A stretch of 64,000 nucleotides of DNA from NCBI GenBank assembly GCA_949358305.1, contig OX442315.1, positions 24,640,427 to 24,704,426 of the forward strand, written 5' to 3'. Below, one piece after another: positions 13,201 to 24,987 of this stretch (positions are counted from its first letter, which is position 1; each line of letters starts with the position of its first letter). A program made the translations under genes and the position numbers. The DNA comes from Strigamia acuminata (taxonomy: Eukaryota; Arthropoda; Chilopoda; Geophilomorpha; Linotaeniidae). Below the pieces are notes generated by a model. The model ran no database searches, was not told the DNA's origin, and saw only the letters and a program-made list of their open reading frames with translations.

Positions 13201-16200
13201 GTTTTATACCTGTGACGGGGGAACGTATGTTTTTGACATTTTATTTCTCGAAGTGGAAGAATTTATTCTTGATTTAGATTTGCAAGAAAACAAGAGAAAT
13301 GCATGGAAAACACATTGGAATATTTAAATCCAAACTTTTGACATTTTGATTTATTTCACAAAATTGTATATATGTATATAAAAAAATAAAAAAATAAAAT
13401 ATTTTTAAAAAAATATGAAATTAAAAAAAAAAAATGTTTTCGACAGCTGGCATTCCGTGAAAAGGGTAGAGAGGCGTGAATAATATTTCACGTGACCACC
13501 TGTCTTAACTAATAAAAAACAAAGCCATTTCAATTGGGACTGGATTTGGTCGTTCTGCTTTAGCCCCCTTGCTCAACTTCAACACAGAGGATTTCCTCGG
13601 GAACTCGCCTTTGTACGTCATCATTATCTTAATGCGGTGGTCTCTTCTCTCTCTCTCTCTCTCTCTCTTCCTTCCGGCTTTTCTCTTGATGGTTCGCTAA
13701 CATCACACAAGAAGAGGGCGTGAGGTCGGCCACGGAAACAAGGCCAAGGGCGAGGAATCTTCTCGTGTTGATGGTCAAAGTCAACTCGATCATCCAAAAG
13801 GGGCGCCCGCGAACTAAAGTTGATGACGAGGAACAGACACAGAGTGGCATCTGGTGATAAATTAAATGCTTAGTTTCCCATTTACACCATTAAAGGGTTC
13901 GATAGTGATTTATCGAATGGATGTTTGCTTTCTCCTCCAGTGTTCGACTCGGTTACCCCCATAGAAATGCAAATTCCTTTTCTTTCCGCGTCTACAATGG
14001 CAAGAGTAGAAATAAATTTGCTGTTTGAATGTGGTTTTCTCCTCCCACATCTGTTGGGTAATTTGGAATGAAAAGAGCTGGCTCAAGATTTTTTTTTTAC
14101 CTCCCTTTCAACTTTACTAATCATTCCCTCGAGGACCTATTTTTTAGGGTGTGGTTTTGACACCTCGTTTGATTGGTTAGTTGTCTCAATTAAATAAAGC
14201 CCAAAAACTGGTCGGAATGGCAAATGGGACAAAATGGGAGAAAAAGTATAACAATTCCCCCCCGAGATAGAGGCCACCTATATTTGATTAGATAGCGTCT
14301 CATCTTGATCGACCAAGCTGCACTAATGTATTTTATGTGGTGTGTCGGACTCGATTCGTGTTTGTGGTGGTAATAAATGATGGTCAGGGGAAGAGATTGA
14401 AAGCTGAGGGGAAGGGGAAAGGTCGTTTGTTTGGTTTGCGATCAAGCAAAAACCTGGCACTGACTCATGGGTGGGGTAAGGGGTCCTTTCATTTAGCGAG
14501 TGGTTAGGCTTTGCTGGGCATTGGTCAGATGGTAGCAAATTGAAATGCTAATTTTATTCCAGTGTTTATTTATGTTGTGTTTTTCGTGCGGTAATGAAAA
14601 ATTTCAACCACGTCGCTTGTCGCATAAGCAGGTCGTAAAAAGAAATGGTTTTTCTACGGTCAGATGAACATTCCTTTTGGTTTTCAGAAAAGAAAAGGTG
14701 AATGCCCGAAATATTGATGAACTTTTTGAAATGTTTTGTTGCGGGTGTGTGTGGATAATGGCCCCCTATACAAGATGCTATCATCGAGTTGATAGTGTTT
14801 TGCGTGTTTGTTTTGGTTGTTTAGACATTGGCTTGATGGAATTCGAATGTTGTATTTTTTTAAACGTGTTTCTATTGATAGGAAAAAATTATTATCTGTT
14901 TGCGTGTGTGGTCCGAGATTTTAAGGTTGTGTTCACATGTTAAATTAACATAAATTAGGTGGAATTCAGATATTGCGATATTTTTTTTTGTCTTTTTAAG
15001 TCGCTTGAGTTTTTTTTTTTGTTTTTTTTTTTAAATTTTTATTTGTTGTTTTTTATGCAATTAAGTGTACTCATAAACTAAATTTACGAGGGTGATTTAA
15101 TTTGGCGACACAGTAATTGTAGTAGAAACATAATTTTTTTTTTGATGAGAAATGGGTTTGTAAAGATTTGCAAGATTAAAAAAAATTATTTATTAATGTT
15201 GAAGTTTATTTATTTTTTATTTTTTTGTGGGACGAGTTAACTCGTCTAAAGTTTGACATTTTATGGCAATTTCTTGTTGTTTTCTCTACAGGGAGCCGAG
15301 AGCTTCGACCTTTCCCTCAGCATTCCTGACGCTAGTTCACAAAATAACAATGCTTATATGTCATCAGATCAGGTAAGCTGTGTTTTTAATTAATTTAATA
15401 GATTTGAAAAAATCTTTATTATTTTTTTTTATATATGTATATATTTTTTGTGTTATTATTATGTTTACATTTGAATTTAAAATGAAAAGATTTCATTAGG
15501 GAAACCGCATGGACTGGAAATTACTGATTTGAGTGAATGTTTATGTTTATGGTTATAGTTAGGGCAAGATTTGTATATTACAGTAATAAAATGTTAAAAT
15601 GAAAATTTTAAACCTAAAAGGTTGTTTTAGTTCAAAATTTACATTTTTAAATAAAAAATGGTAAAAAAAAAAAAAATTAAAAACAGGAAGTAATTTTAAT
15701 TGCATTATTTTTAGTCTTCTCAATATTACGGCTTAGGATTTCACTGATTGGCTTTCATTATAACAGAATTGTGTCAAACCAATTGATTTCCAGTCTACGT
15801 GATCTCATATCAGTAACATCATTAATCTTTATTTGCATTTTGGTCAATTATGCATTTGCTAATTAACTATAATGTAGTCGATTTGCCATTTAACCATTTT
15901 TTCATTTTTTTTTTCAATTTTAAATGTTATGATCTGAAAAGACAAAAAAACATTGATCTATTTTGAATGAACCGAGTTCAGTGGTCGATTTATTTGATAA
16001 CAAACTTAATTTATTGATTGACATGTTGTTTACCCTTTTTCCTAATTTGATTTGCATGTTCCAATGTTTGCATTACCGTAAATAGACGAAGAAAAAAATA
16101 AATTTAGTTTAACTAACCATATTGCAACGATAAAATCGTGAAAAAGGAAAACAAAGGTATCATTGACCGCGCTTGGTTGACCACCGCCCTAGTTTAACTT

Positions 16201-18259
16201 AAACGCGTGGGTCGTAAAATGTTTGACCAATTTTTCACGGGGCGAAATGAGATCATTATTTTTTATATAAATATATATATATATTTTTTTAGTGAATTTA
16301 CTTTAAAATTTGAGAATATTGTTTTAAACTAAGGAAAAGATGTGATAGTTAATTACTTTAGATTTGTTTTCACTTAAAAATGGAAAAAAGAAAAGAAATC
16401 TAAGTGTGAAGTAACGCAAGGAGATAATGGTTGCTTCTTTTAGTTGCCATTATCTTGTCTAAAGTTGTTAGTGGATGATGATGAAAGAGGCTCGGTGCAA
16501 ATGACAGTTTTCTTACTCGTAGTTTGGCGAATGGCGCGTTCTTCTGCGCCTTCGCCGTCTTGTTTACGACTTTGCTTCGATTTTACGAGCGCATTAGCAT
16601 TCATTTAATCTTGTGCCTCAAAGGTTGTAACAACGCTTGTTGCTACAAATTTCTTTTTGCTGCTGCGGCAATTGGATTTTATGCACGAGGTCTAATGCAA
16701 TGTCGCTAATTTTCTACAGTGAATGCTGAAGAACATTTTTCCATTTGTGTAACGAGGGGATCACGAGCGGATCATTTGCCTCCTGAGACTTAACGAGGAG
16801 CATTGCGGACCTCATAATCCGTTTTTCAAGAGTTTTTACGCAACCATTTGCTTTTCTCATATTCTATTTTCTAAATCTTTTTTTTTTTTAAATTCTTTTA
16901 AATTATGTAAATTGATTTTTTTCATTCACTTTTAAGTTAAGAACTTTGTTTATAGGAGATTTCAAATTAGAATTAATGATGATAGTGTTAATTTAACGAT
17001 TGTACAAGAAATTGGTTTAGTGAAGTGCGTCATAATGCTGGGCAAATAGCGGAGAAATTAAGAGGGAAAGCCGTTTTGGAAATTTTTGAAAATGTTGTAA
17101 ACTACTTTACGGCGGAGTAATGAAAATTCAGGAAATTTTTATTGCGAGTCATAAAATCTTTTTCTTTATCTTTTTCCTTTTTTTCTTTTTTCTATTTTAA
17201 TTTTTCCTCCTCATTTTGATGTTGCAAAGTTGAAATGATGTTAAACTAAGGTTTCTAATAATATTACGGTCGGTTGTAAGTTTATGGCACGACACGTGAA
17301 GATAATTAAGTTTGCAACTCTCTTTTGTGAAATTGAATTTGATAGAGAAAGAGAGCAACATGAGGCGCTTCGTCACACTACACTATTCTAATTGCTTTTT
17401 CTACAATGTCACATCGTTCAATTCGCTTCGACGACCAAATATCAATTTAATAATACCTTGGAAAGAGGAAAAAATTGTTTGCACTCTGTTTTGTATTTGT
17501 TTGTCCAACGTAGATGGAGTCGCTTGATTAAACGCAGCTGCTCGTCACTGTGTCGTAAATCCATCATTCTGTCGTGATAACGGTTTTAATAACCTGCTTT
17601 TTATCTCCGTCTGCCTTTTTTAAAAACCCACTTTGAATTCTATTTTTTTTTATTTTTTAAATTAAAAAAAAATTAAATTGGTTATTGTTCTTTTTTGTTA
17701 TATACAGACATTCCATACACCGAATTTTGGCGATGAGGAGTTTGAAATTCCCCCCATCAGTCTCCCCCAGTCTTCGTCTGGGGACGGAGGCGGGGAAATG
17801 AACAGTCAAGGTTACATCCCCTCGGTGAGTACGAAGTAAAAGTGCAAACTGTTGATTTGGTCAATTTGAGCGTTGGATTTGATTACACAGACGATGAGCC
17901 ACACTGGAAACATGGCCGACTCGGTCCCCGTGATGACATTAGCTCAACAGTCGATGGCGCAGCAGCAACCCATCATGATGGCTCAAGCCACTCATTACTC
18001 CCCCCATGGCATCTACCTGACGCAGATGAACGATGGGTCTACAATGATGACATCTCAGGCGAATGTCATCAGGTAGTAAGATAATTCAAACCTCAATCGT
18101 TTGGTCATGTTTACTCATGTGTTTTGTATTTGTTTGGAAAATAGTTCACAGTCATTTGATACGCAACCGACTTATACGTTAGCCGAACCCCAAGCATCTC
18201 ATCAGTTGATCCTTCAGTCTCAACCTCAAGCGCAACAACATGCTGTGCAACAACAACAA

Positions 18260-18304
<45 letters not shown>

Positions 18305-21300
18305 CAACAACAACAGCAGCAACAGATGATGGGAACCACGACGTTGTTGACCACCATCAGTCCCGCCCCGCTCTCTTCGCAACAGATTGGACTCCAGTTC
18401 ATGGCGCCTCGTGCTCCGTCGTCGGTTAGCGGGTCGCCGCCCGGGTCGAATCACACTTCGCCAGGGCCCGAAACCAGCGAGGACAGCGACGATAGTGCGC
18501 ATCACTCGCAACATGGTGGGCAACCTGGCATGATGCAGGTGAGAAATGTAAATTGACAAATGAGAATTTGATGAAATGGAATTTGGTTTTAATTGACTCG
18601 TTTAATCGATTCAAAGATGATGGGCGGAATCAAAAGACCGTCGCCTGAGCCGGCTGATTTGAAAAGTGCCAACGCGATCAAGAAACCAAAAGTTCCGAAA
18701 AAGAAGAAGAAAAGGGACCCGAACGAGCCACAAAAGTAAGTGAAGGAAAATGGTTTTTTTTTGTTTGTTTTTTTTTCACAGTGGAAACAGGACGAGAGGT
18801 TGTAATGTAATTCAGAAATGGGGGAAATGTCGAGTAACGACCTTTTATCTTTTGTTTCTTAAAAAAAGATGTATTTAAGAAGGAAATGGGAATTGAGAAG
18901 AGGCGCTATAGATTTTTCTTTACAGTCACAATGGGAAAGTGAGTGGCGAGTGGAGTGAGTTGACATTTGAGTTGCTCGCTCGATTGACAGCGGGAAAATG
19001 AAGTTGTGAACGCGCTTTAATCATGTTGTCAGCAGGCAAATTGCATTCGCTTTTCCTCCAATCACAACACGAAATTACATGAAGCGCTTCTTCTGTGTGT
19101 GTTGGTGGATATGTGTAGATTAAACTAATGGAATCGTTTAAAATTCTGATGTGGTGGTTATATTTTTTTTCGTTTTAAATAAAGGTAAAATTATTCCGGA
19201 GGATTTTGAAATTAATATTTATTAATTAAATTAAAAATGTATGTTTTGATGAAACGTGAATATTTACGAGTGATTTTGCTTTATTTTTAATTACCGCGAG
19301 CAGGTTGGCGAATTTATTAAGTGTTCGTTGTAAAGACAGCGATTGTTTAATGCGAGTGGGAGAGAGAGGTGCGTACGTTTTAAAATGGCGCTTGAAATTG
19401 TGACTGTTCGTTGCAAAACGGGGGAGTTGTTTTTTTATACACTAGGGAGTGAAAAAAAAATAAAAGATTTTTTTTAAAAAAAAAAGACAGACAGATTGGT
19501 TTGAATTTTTAAAAGCGTACACGTTATTGAACGCGAGCATTAAGTGAATTATTAACGAGGAAAAATGCGGGATGTGAGTGTGTCACAGTCGCTTCAAGTT
19601 CAATTTGTTTGCTCGATGCATTTTTAAAAGTGGAGTGCAAATCATTTTCGTTGTCATTCATTTTGCTTGCTTTTATTTTTCATATCGATAAAACTGACAG
19701 AATGAAATGTTTAGCGAAATAAAAGGAAAAAGAAAATGGGAAAAGGAAAAAAAAAAATAGTAAAAGGGGGAAAAGATGAGGATGGGGATGTTTGCAGAAT
19801 CCCAGGGGTTGGAGCAAACGTATTCTGCATTGTGATTGGTCAAAATCAAATTGCGCTGCATATCACTCAATTTGTATTCTCTTCTCCGTTCCCCGAGCGC
19901 GCGCCAAACCCTCTTTACAAAGAATAAACATAGGAAATGAAAAGCGGGAGTTGGGGTTTAGGGCAAAGAGAGGGAGATGAAGAAAAATAAGTATGATTAG
20001 AAAATTGCATTCAATCGGAATGAAAGATAATTAAAAAATAAATGGCGGATGAACGGAGGAAAAAAGGGAATGGAATGGAAAGGAAAGGGAAAATGTCCGT
20101 CGAGAAATTGAAAAATTGTAGAAAAGGGATTTCGCAGTAATGGAGGTTCTAAGGTGTATCATGCTTCATCCCTCGACATTATGTATGAGCGAGAATGTCG
20201 GGTTACCATGGCAACATCCATCTGGTAAAGACCACCTTGAGAATCCATTTTGTCGACATGTTGATTTTTTTGTTGCTCGAGGGTTCATCACACGCTGAGT
20301 GCTCCATTGAAAATCAGATGTCGACAATAACTTTAAAGCAGGGGGGAAAAAGAGAAAAGAATTTGAAAAGAAAAGAGACCTTACACCTACATTTTTCTCC
20401 CCCCTGCCCATAGGCACGAACTTCATTTCACGGAACTGTGGGTAATTGAAATTGATTAAATTTGAGCACAAGATAGGAAAAATGAGCAATTTAATTATTT
20501 TTACCCTATTTTTTTTTACGCTTTTCTCTTTCTGCCGAGTGAAATAAACTGCAATTGAAATTGAATTAAAGGGACGCGTACAACCGCAAAATTGAAAATA
20601 ATATCTTTCTTTTTTTTTTTCTTTTTTTTTTTCTTCTCTTTTTATTATTAATAAATTTTTGTTTGAATTTAATTTTTGTTTAGGCCCGTATCAGCCTACG
20701 CTCTCTTTTTTCGAGATACTCAAGCAGCCATTAAAGGACAAAATCCGAACGCGAGTTTTGGCGAAGTATCGAAAATTGTAGCGGCCATGTGGGACGGTCT
20801 AGATGCGGAACATAAAAATGTAAGTGGAGCTGGAGAGGTGAAATTGATGCAGTGATTTGGTTGGTCGACTGCATCGATTTTAAAAAGCATGAGCGAGTTG
20901 GCAGCGAGCAGCTAATTTTGTTTTGTGAATCCATGTCATTATAGTTGCGGCTGATTACATTAAGTCGGCCGTGTCCTTTAGTTTGTAAAGTGCAAGTGCT
21001 CTCGAGCCAACTGCAACACTTGGCATTTGCGAGTTAGGGGAAATTGAATTTGTGTTTGTGGGCCCATTTTTGCTCTCCTCCTGAGCCTCAATAAGAGAAA
21101 TGTTTGTTATTAAGATGCGCATTAACGTCTGTTGTTGACCAGTGCATTCTTAATTTAAGATTGCTCCTAATTTCGTTGTTTGCCTCGCGTTCCTCTCTAT
21201 GTGATGAGGTATATAATTAAATTTCAACGCGGGAAATGTTTGAGTTTAGCAATCAAAACTTAAAGAAAAAGAGACGAGAAAATTAAAGCTTTCTTTAAAT

Positions 21301-23103
21301 TGGATTGAAGTACACCAATTCCCTGGGTATTGCATCCAATTTTGTGCTGCTGCGACCAAGTAGTTCCCACAGTGTCTATGAATTGGAATTAGATGAGCAG
21401 TTGGGTGAACGAACATATTTCCATTACACAGGTGTACAAGAAGAAGACGGAGGCGGCCAAAAAGGAATATCTTAAAGCACTTGCAGCCTACAGAGCAAGC
21501 CTCGTATCAAAGGTATGCATTTTTTCCTTTCCTTTTTTTAGATAAAAATTAATATTTAAAAAAAAAATTATTACTTTTTTTCAGCAAACTACTTCTGACC
21601 ATTCAGAAAACGTGTACAATTCGGGCCCGTCGTATAATCCTCCCAATGTTGGATCGTACAATCAGCCGTCGTCACTCAACACATCTAACGTAATTATTAC
21701 TAATCCAGTATATTAATTAATATAAATAATTTATATTATCAGTTTGTACACAATTTAAATTTTTAAGTAACATTTATTTACGTTATGTCGCAAGTATCAC
21801 GTGACCATTTGTTTCGTGCCGACATTTTGTTTTAAATACGTAGTTTTGACAGTGTTTAGATTAGTTTAGTTTGTTCGCTAATCGGTATTCATATTCATAT
21901 TGATATTCATTCGGAGTAGACACTAGATTGTAACGAGATTTCCCATTTCTGCAGGTAATGATGGCACCTTCTTTACCTCAAATTCAACCGCAACCCCATC
22001 CTCAAGTGTCACATTCAGCCCAGATGATCTCTGTTCGTCCGCATCCTCAAAACTCTCCGATGGGACAACATCCGTCACAGCATCAACCTATGGGTATTGG
22101 AGGTGGCGGCGGTGGCGGAGGAGGAAACGGGGGTGGTGGTGGAGGCCCGACCTACCCGCAACAGAGTAATTACCAACAACAGGTAAGTTTCACATCAAAT
22201 GACGACGAAATGGCTTCGTATTAATCGATTTTGTTTATTAATTACAGAATAACATGACTTCGAATCAACAGCAATCGCTTTCAAATGCGCAACCAGTGTC
22301 GACTCCTCAACAGGCTCTGAGTTCACGATCGGTAACGTGTTTGCGTAACGGGTGTCCAAACCCCGCCATAGAAAGCCCGGATTGGGACAGCGAATATTGC
22401 AGTAATGAGTGTGTAGTGAGTCATTGCAGGTAATTATTATACCCTTGTTGTTGGCTACTCGAAAAGAGACATGTCTTTCTCTACAAACCTTATCACTTTA
22501 CTCGCTTAACCTTTACAACATTTTGAAAAACTGACGACAAAAAAAATTAAAATAAATCAAAATTTTATTATTTTTTTTCCATATTCTCTCAACTTTACGA
22601 TTAGTTTTACTGAAAATTGGTTATTAAAAAAGAATTAAATGTTGTAAAGGGAATATAAAACGAATTAATTAGTTTTTAAGTTACTTAAACGGAAAATTTA
22701 ACTGATAAAATTAATCTCCCTGTTTATTTCGTTTGTCACACGTAGTTGTCGAAAGGGTATAATAAGCACATAATCACGAGCATCCTTCCTCACGTCTATT
22801 CGGCTTCTGTGTTTAATTCGAATTTAAATTTTCTACTAACTTTAACGACTTAAAATTTAATTGAAACAAATTGCAATTGAGGACTACACATGAAGCATGC
22901 CCGTGTGAGCCATGATCGTTGTACTTTGTTGTTTGATTTCATGTGATGATGATCAGTTTTCGTTTTTTGTTTTAGTTTCATTCGGTTCTTAACAATGTTA
23001 ACATTACATGTTTTTTTTTCTTTCTTTTTGTTTTTACAGGGACGTTTTTACTGCCTGGGTGGCTTCCCGCCAGACTTCCAATACTTTTGCCTCAGTGAAG
23101 TAA
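4981..23103 (+). CDS. TOX: TOX-family HMG-box transcription factor (TOX3/TOX4-like)
   Basis: Twelve coding exons: 4981-5058, 15292-15372, 17708-17824, 17891-18072, 18145-18538, 18617-18735, 20684-20819, 21432-21512, 21585-21689, 21955-22182, 22248-22429, 23040-23103, giving 588 residues. The start is CACCATGG, with an in-frame TGA two codons upstream. Exon 3 carries the family motif [18 protein letters not shown]. Exon 5 has 26 consecutive glutamines. Exon 6 has a basic [19 protein letters not shown] segment, and exons 6-8 encode the HMG box ([20 protein letters not shown] and onward). Exon 10 is Pro/Gln-rich with a polyglycine stretch. The C-terminus ([32 protein letters not shown]) matches the Cys-rich end of TOX4-like paralogues. 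The protein is expected to be a nuclear DNA-bending regulator. Intron 1 is 10.2 kb, unlike the short introns of neighbouring genes. Family assignment is firm; the paralogue name is less so. Confidence 0.93.
10247..10275. repeat. (TA)n microsatellite
   Basis: An uninterrupted alternating TA tract of about 29 bases within TOX intron 1. Confidence 0.9.
11085..11098. promoter_or_regulatory. X-box-like site
   Basis: GTTGTCATGGCAAC differs by one base from the consensus GTNRCCATRGYAAC bound by RFX proteins. It lies in TOX intron 1. Function is inferred only. Confidence 0.35.
11428..11466. repeat. Two overlapping, mutually exclusive hairpins
   Basis: GACCCCAA (11428-11435) pairs with TTGGGGTC (11445-11452). 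GGGTCTCC (11448-11455) pairs with GGAGACCC (11459-11466). Both stems are perfect over 8 bp and share bases 11448-11452, so only one can form at a time. They lie in TOX intron 1, and any role is unknown. Confidence 0.6.
11930..11942. promoter_or_regulatory. X-box-like palindrome (13-bp form)
   Basis: GTTGCCTAGCAAC has the canonical RFX half-sites GTTGCC and AGCAAC with a one-base spacer. It lies in TOX intron 1. Confidence 0.4.
13646..13668. repeat. (TC)n microsatellite
   Basis: An alternating TC/CT tract of about 23 bases in TOX intron 1. Confidence 0.85.
18248..18325 (+). repeat. CAA/CAG tract encoding 26 glutamines
   Basis: Twenty-six consecutive glutamine codons in TOX exon 5: five CAA, then twelve CAG, then nine mixed codons. 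The pure CAG core is likely to vary in length between individuals. The tract lies between the N-terminal TOX motif and the HMG box. Confidence 0.95.
20202..20215. promoter_or_regulatory. X-box motif, exact consensus match
   Basis: GTTACCATGGCAAC matches GTNRCCATRGYAAC at every position. It sits in the TOX intron between coding exons 6 and 7. Confidence 0.45.
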
Positions 23104-24228
23104 AGAACGGTGATTGTGACTTTGGCGGACACTTGTACGAGAACTTTGCTGTCAAATGTGGAGAGACTTCTTATTGAGTCTTCATTTTTTTTTTGTCTTT
23201 TCAAATTTAACAATATTGTTGAATTGTTAAACTGTGAAAAGAAGACTCGTCTCCGCTGGAAGCTGTGAACTTGTTGCCATGAAGAAGACGGAAGTTTGGT
23301 CACAGTACAGATGACGAATAAGCTTGTTTCAGGGAGTTGCAGTGTATGATTAACAAATGCGCATCTTCTCTCTGAAGGCGTCTGTTCTTTTCCTTCCTTC
23401 TCTCTCAATGTAGTTCGTGCTAGTTCTCTCACGTTTGGTGAGAAATTATTTTCCATTTGTCCAAATTCTTCGTTTCCAGATAAATTTTCTGTTTACTTCC
23501 CATTGATACCCTCCCTAAGTGTTGTGTTTGTTATCTGTAAATGTGCAAATTTCATTTTTCTATTTACGTTGATTTTCATCGGTTTCTGAAATTCTACCAA
23601 GGAACAGCTTCACATGGGGGAAAAAATATGCAGAAGTAGAAAAAAAAAATATTTTTCTTTCTTTCTTTTTTCTTTTTTTCTTTTCTTTAATAACTAAAAA
23701 GAAAATGGCGTTTTGTTTCATTAAATATTTTGTTTGATTGTAATTATTGTGCTCCCACTTGCGATTTAGCCGAGGATTTATTTAATCGGTGGTGGAATCG
23801 AACGCATAGAAAATGTGTTTGATGGCATTTTTATTCAATTGCTAAGAAAGTTTCATGATTTCGTCACGTTCATTTTATTCGAAAGTGCTATAATGCGAGG
23901 AATACATATGAAACCATTGCTTTACCTTTGTTTAAAAATAAAAATTCCAGATTTTGTTTTAAAAAATAATTTTCTTTTCACAATTATTTTTATGGTGATT
24001 CGATATTTCTTACCGCTGTGAAAATTTGAACTTGTTTTGTGGTAAGTAACGATGCGTTTCAATAGAAAGATATAATGTGTAAATAATTTGGAAACAAAAT
24101 TTTTATTATTATTCAGTTTTAAAACTGATCAGTCGAAAGTAGTACAAATTGAATGAATAAGTTTTTGCGTGAATTAAAATTTTAAAAAAAAAAACCCTTA
24201 AAATTATGTACAAATTGTACATAGGTTT
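23104..24228 (+). other. Probable TOX 3' UTR
   Basis: This is the region following the TOX stop codon. It is T-rich with no supported gene. The first part (to about 23.5 kb) is less AT-rich and has an antisense open frame (23034-23456) that reads through the last TOX exon; this is treated as a shadow. A clear AATAAA on the + strand occurs only at about 24.39 kb, inside the first repeat copy, so the 3' UTR may reach there. Confidence 0.4.
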
Positions 24229-24415
24229 TGGAGGTATTGGTGGTTAAGATTGGAAACTGATGTCCCCTCCTCAAATGACTAAATGTTTTACGAAAAACCT
24301 GTATAATTAATTTTGCTGCTGTAATCGAACAAATCAAACGCCACGCAACAAACCTTATCACTTGACTGTCATGTATTTATTTGAAGTGTAATAAATATTA
24401 CTGGTATTAATACGA
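24229..24415. repeat. Dispersed direct repeat, copy A
   Basis: This copy shares extended similarity with 24757-24928. Shared blocks include TTGGTGGTTA, ATCGAACAAATCAAACGCCA, TGTCATGTATTTATTTGAA and AAATATTACTGGTA, in the same order and orientation. The flanks also share a TTTAAAAAAAAAAACCC string (24182-24198 and about 24955-24971). The element family is not recognised. Confidence 0.7.
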
Positions 24416-24480
24416 TGTTTAATTAATGAAAACACGTTTCCGCGCTTAGTCATGCTGCAATTTCTGCAATTTCACTTTCA

Positions 24481-24552
24481 TATTAGCCGGGAGTCGAACT
24501 AAGATCCACATTTGCCAGACGGGGATCTACCAATTAAGCTATACTTGACTCC
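24481..24552 (-). pseudogene. Decayed tRNA-like sequence
   Basis: Read on the minus strand, it has an A-box-like TAGCTTAATTGG, an anticodon-arm-like segment whose loop would read CTGGCAA, and a B-box-like GTTCGACTCC followed by CGGC. The acceptor stem does not pair and the anticodon and T stems contain mismatches, so it is unlikely to be a working tRNA. It lies between the two copies of the local repeat and may be a tRNA pseudogene or the head of an old SINE. Confidence 0.35.
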
Positions 24553-24756
24553 AATAGAATCATGAATCAACAACCTAAATGTTCTTGTAAAACCAAACCG
24601 ACACGCATAAATACTTGGTATAACAATTACCACAAATTCAACATCTTAATTTCAAGATAAACGATTGGTGCATTAAGTTGCATCCAAGTGTAAACTCAAG
24701 TGGGAACCGGCCTGTACACTGCGATAACGTAGATCCGAATGGATAGTTAATTGTAA

Positions 24757-24928
24757 GTGTTGGTGGTTAGGCACAATATATCATGATTAAGGTTAGAAAG
24801 AAACGAATGTCCCTCATCAGATGTTGTCATCGAACAAATCAAACGCCAACTAGTAACAACCTTATTAAATGAATGTCATGTATTTATTTGAATTTAAAGT
24901 GCAGTAAATATTACTGGTAGTAATTGTA
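24757..24928. repeat. Dispersed direct repeat, copy B
   Basis: Second copy of the repeat at 24229-24415, about 520 bases downstream and diverged by substitutions and small indels. It ends about 60 bases beyond the METTL3 stop in METTL3's 3' direction. A TTTATT in this copy reads AATAAA on the minus strand and could serve METTL3. Confidence 0.7.
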
Positions 24929-24987
24929 GGTTAAAATCATTTTTTAATAGTCGATTTAAAAAAAAAAACCCGTCACAATTACAAAAT

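Larger units (their letters stand above)
5059..15291 (+). other. First intron of the TOX gene
   Basis: This 10.2-kb intron is bounded by CAAG|GTAAGG and TCTACAG|GGAG. It is T- and G-skewed on the + strand, with many pyrimidine tracts, a TA run and a TC run. It holds two X-box-like palindromes and a pair of competing hairpins. A less AT-rich patch at about 8.25-8.72 kb has short open frames on both strands without recognisable domains. It may be a regulatory element. No nested gene could be supported. Confidence 0.6.

Noticed and set aside
23034-23456. 140-codon antisense frame over the last TOX exon
   Set aside because: It overlaps the conserved TOX C-terminus on the opposite strand and has no domain.
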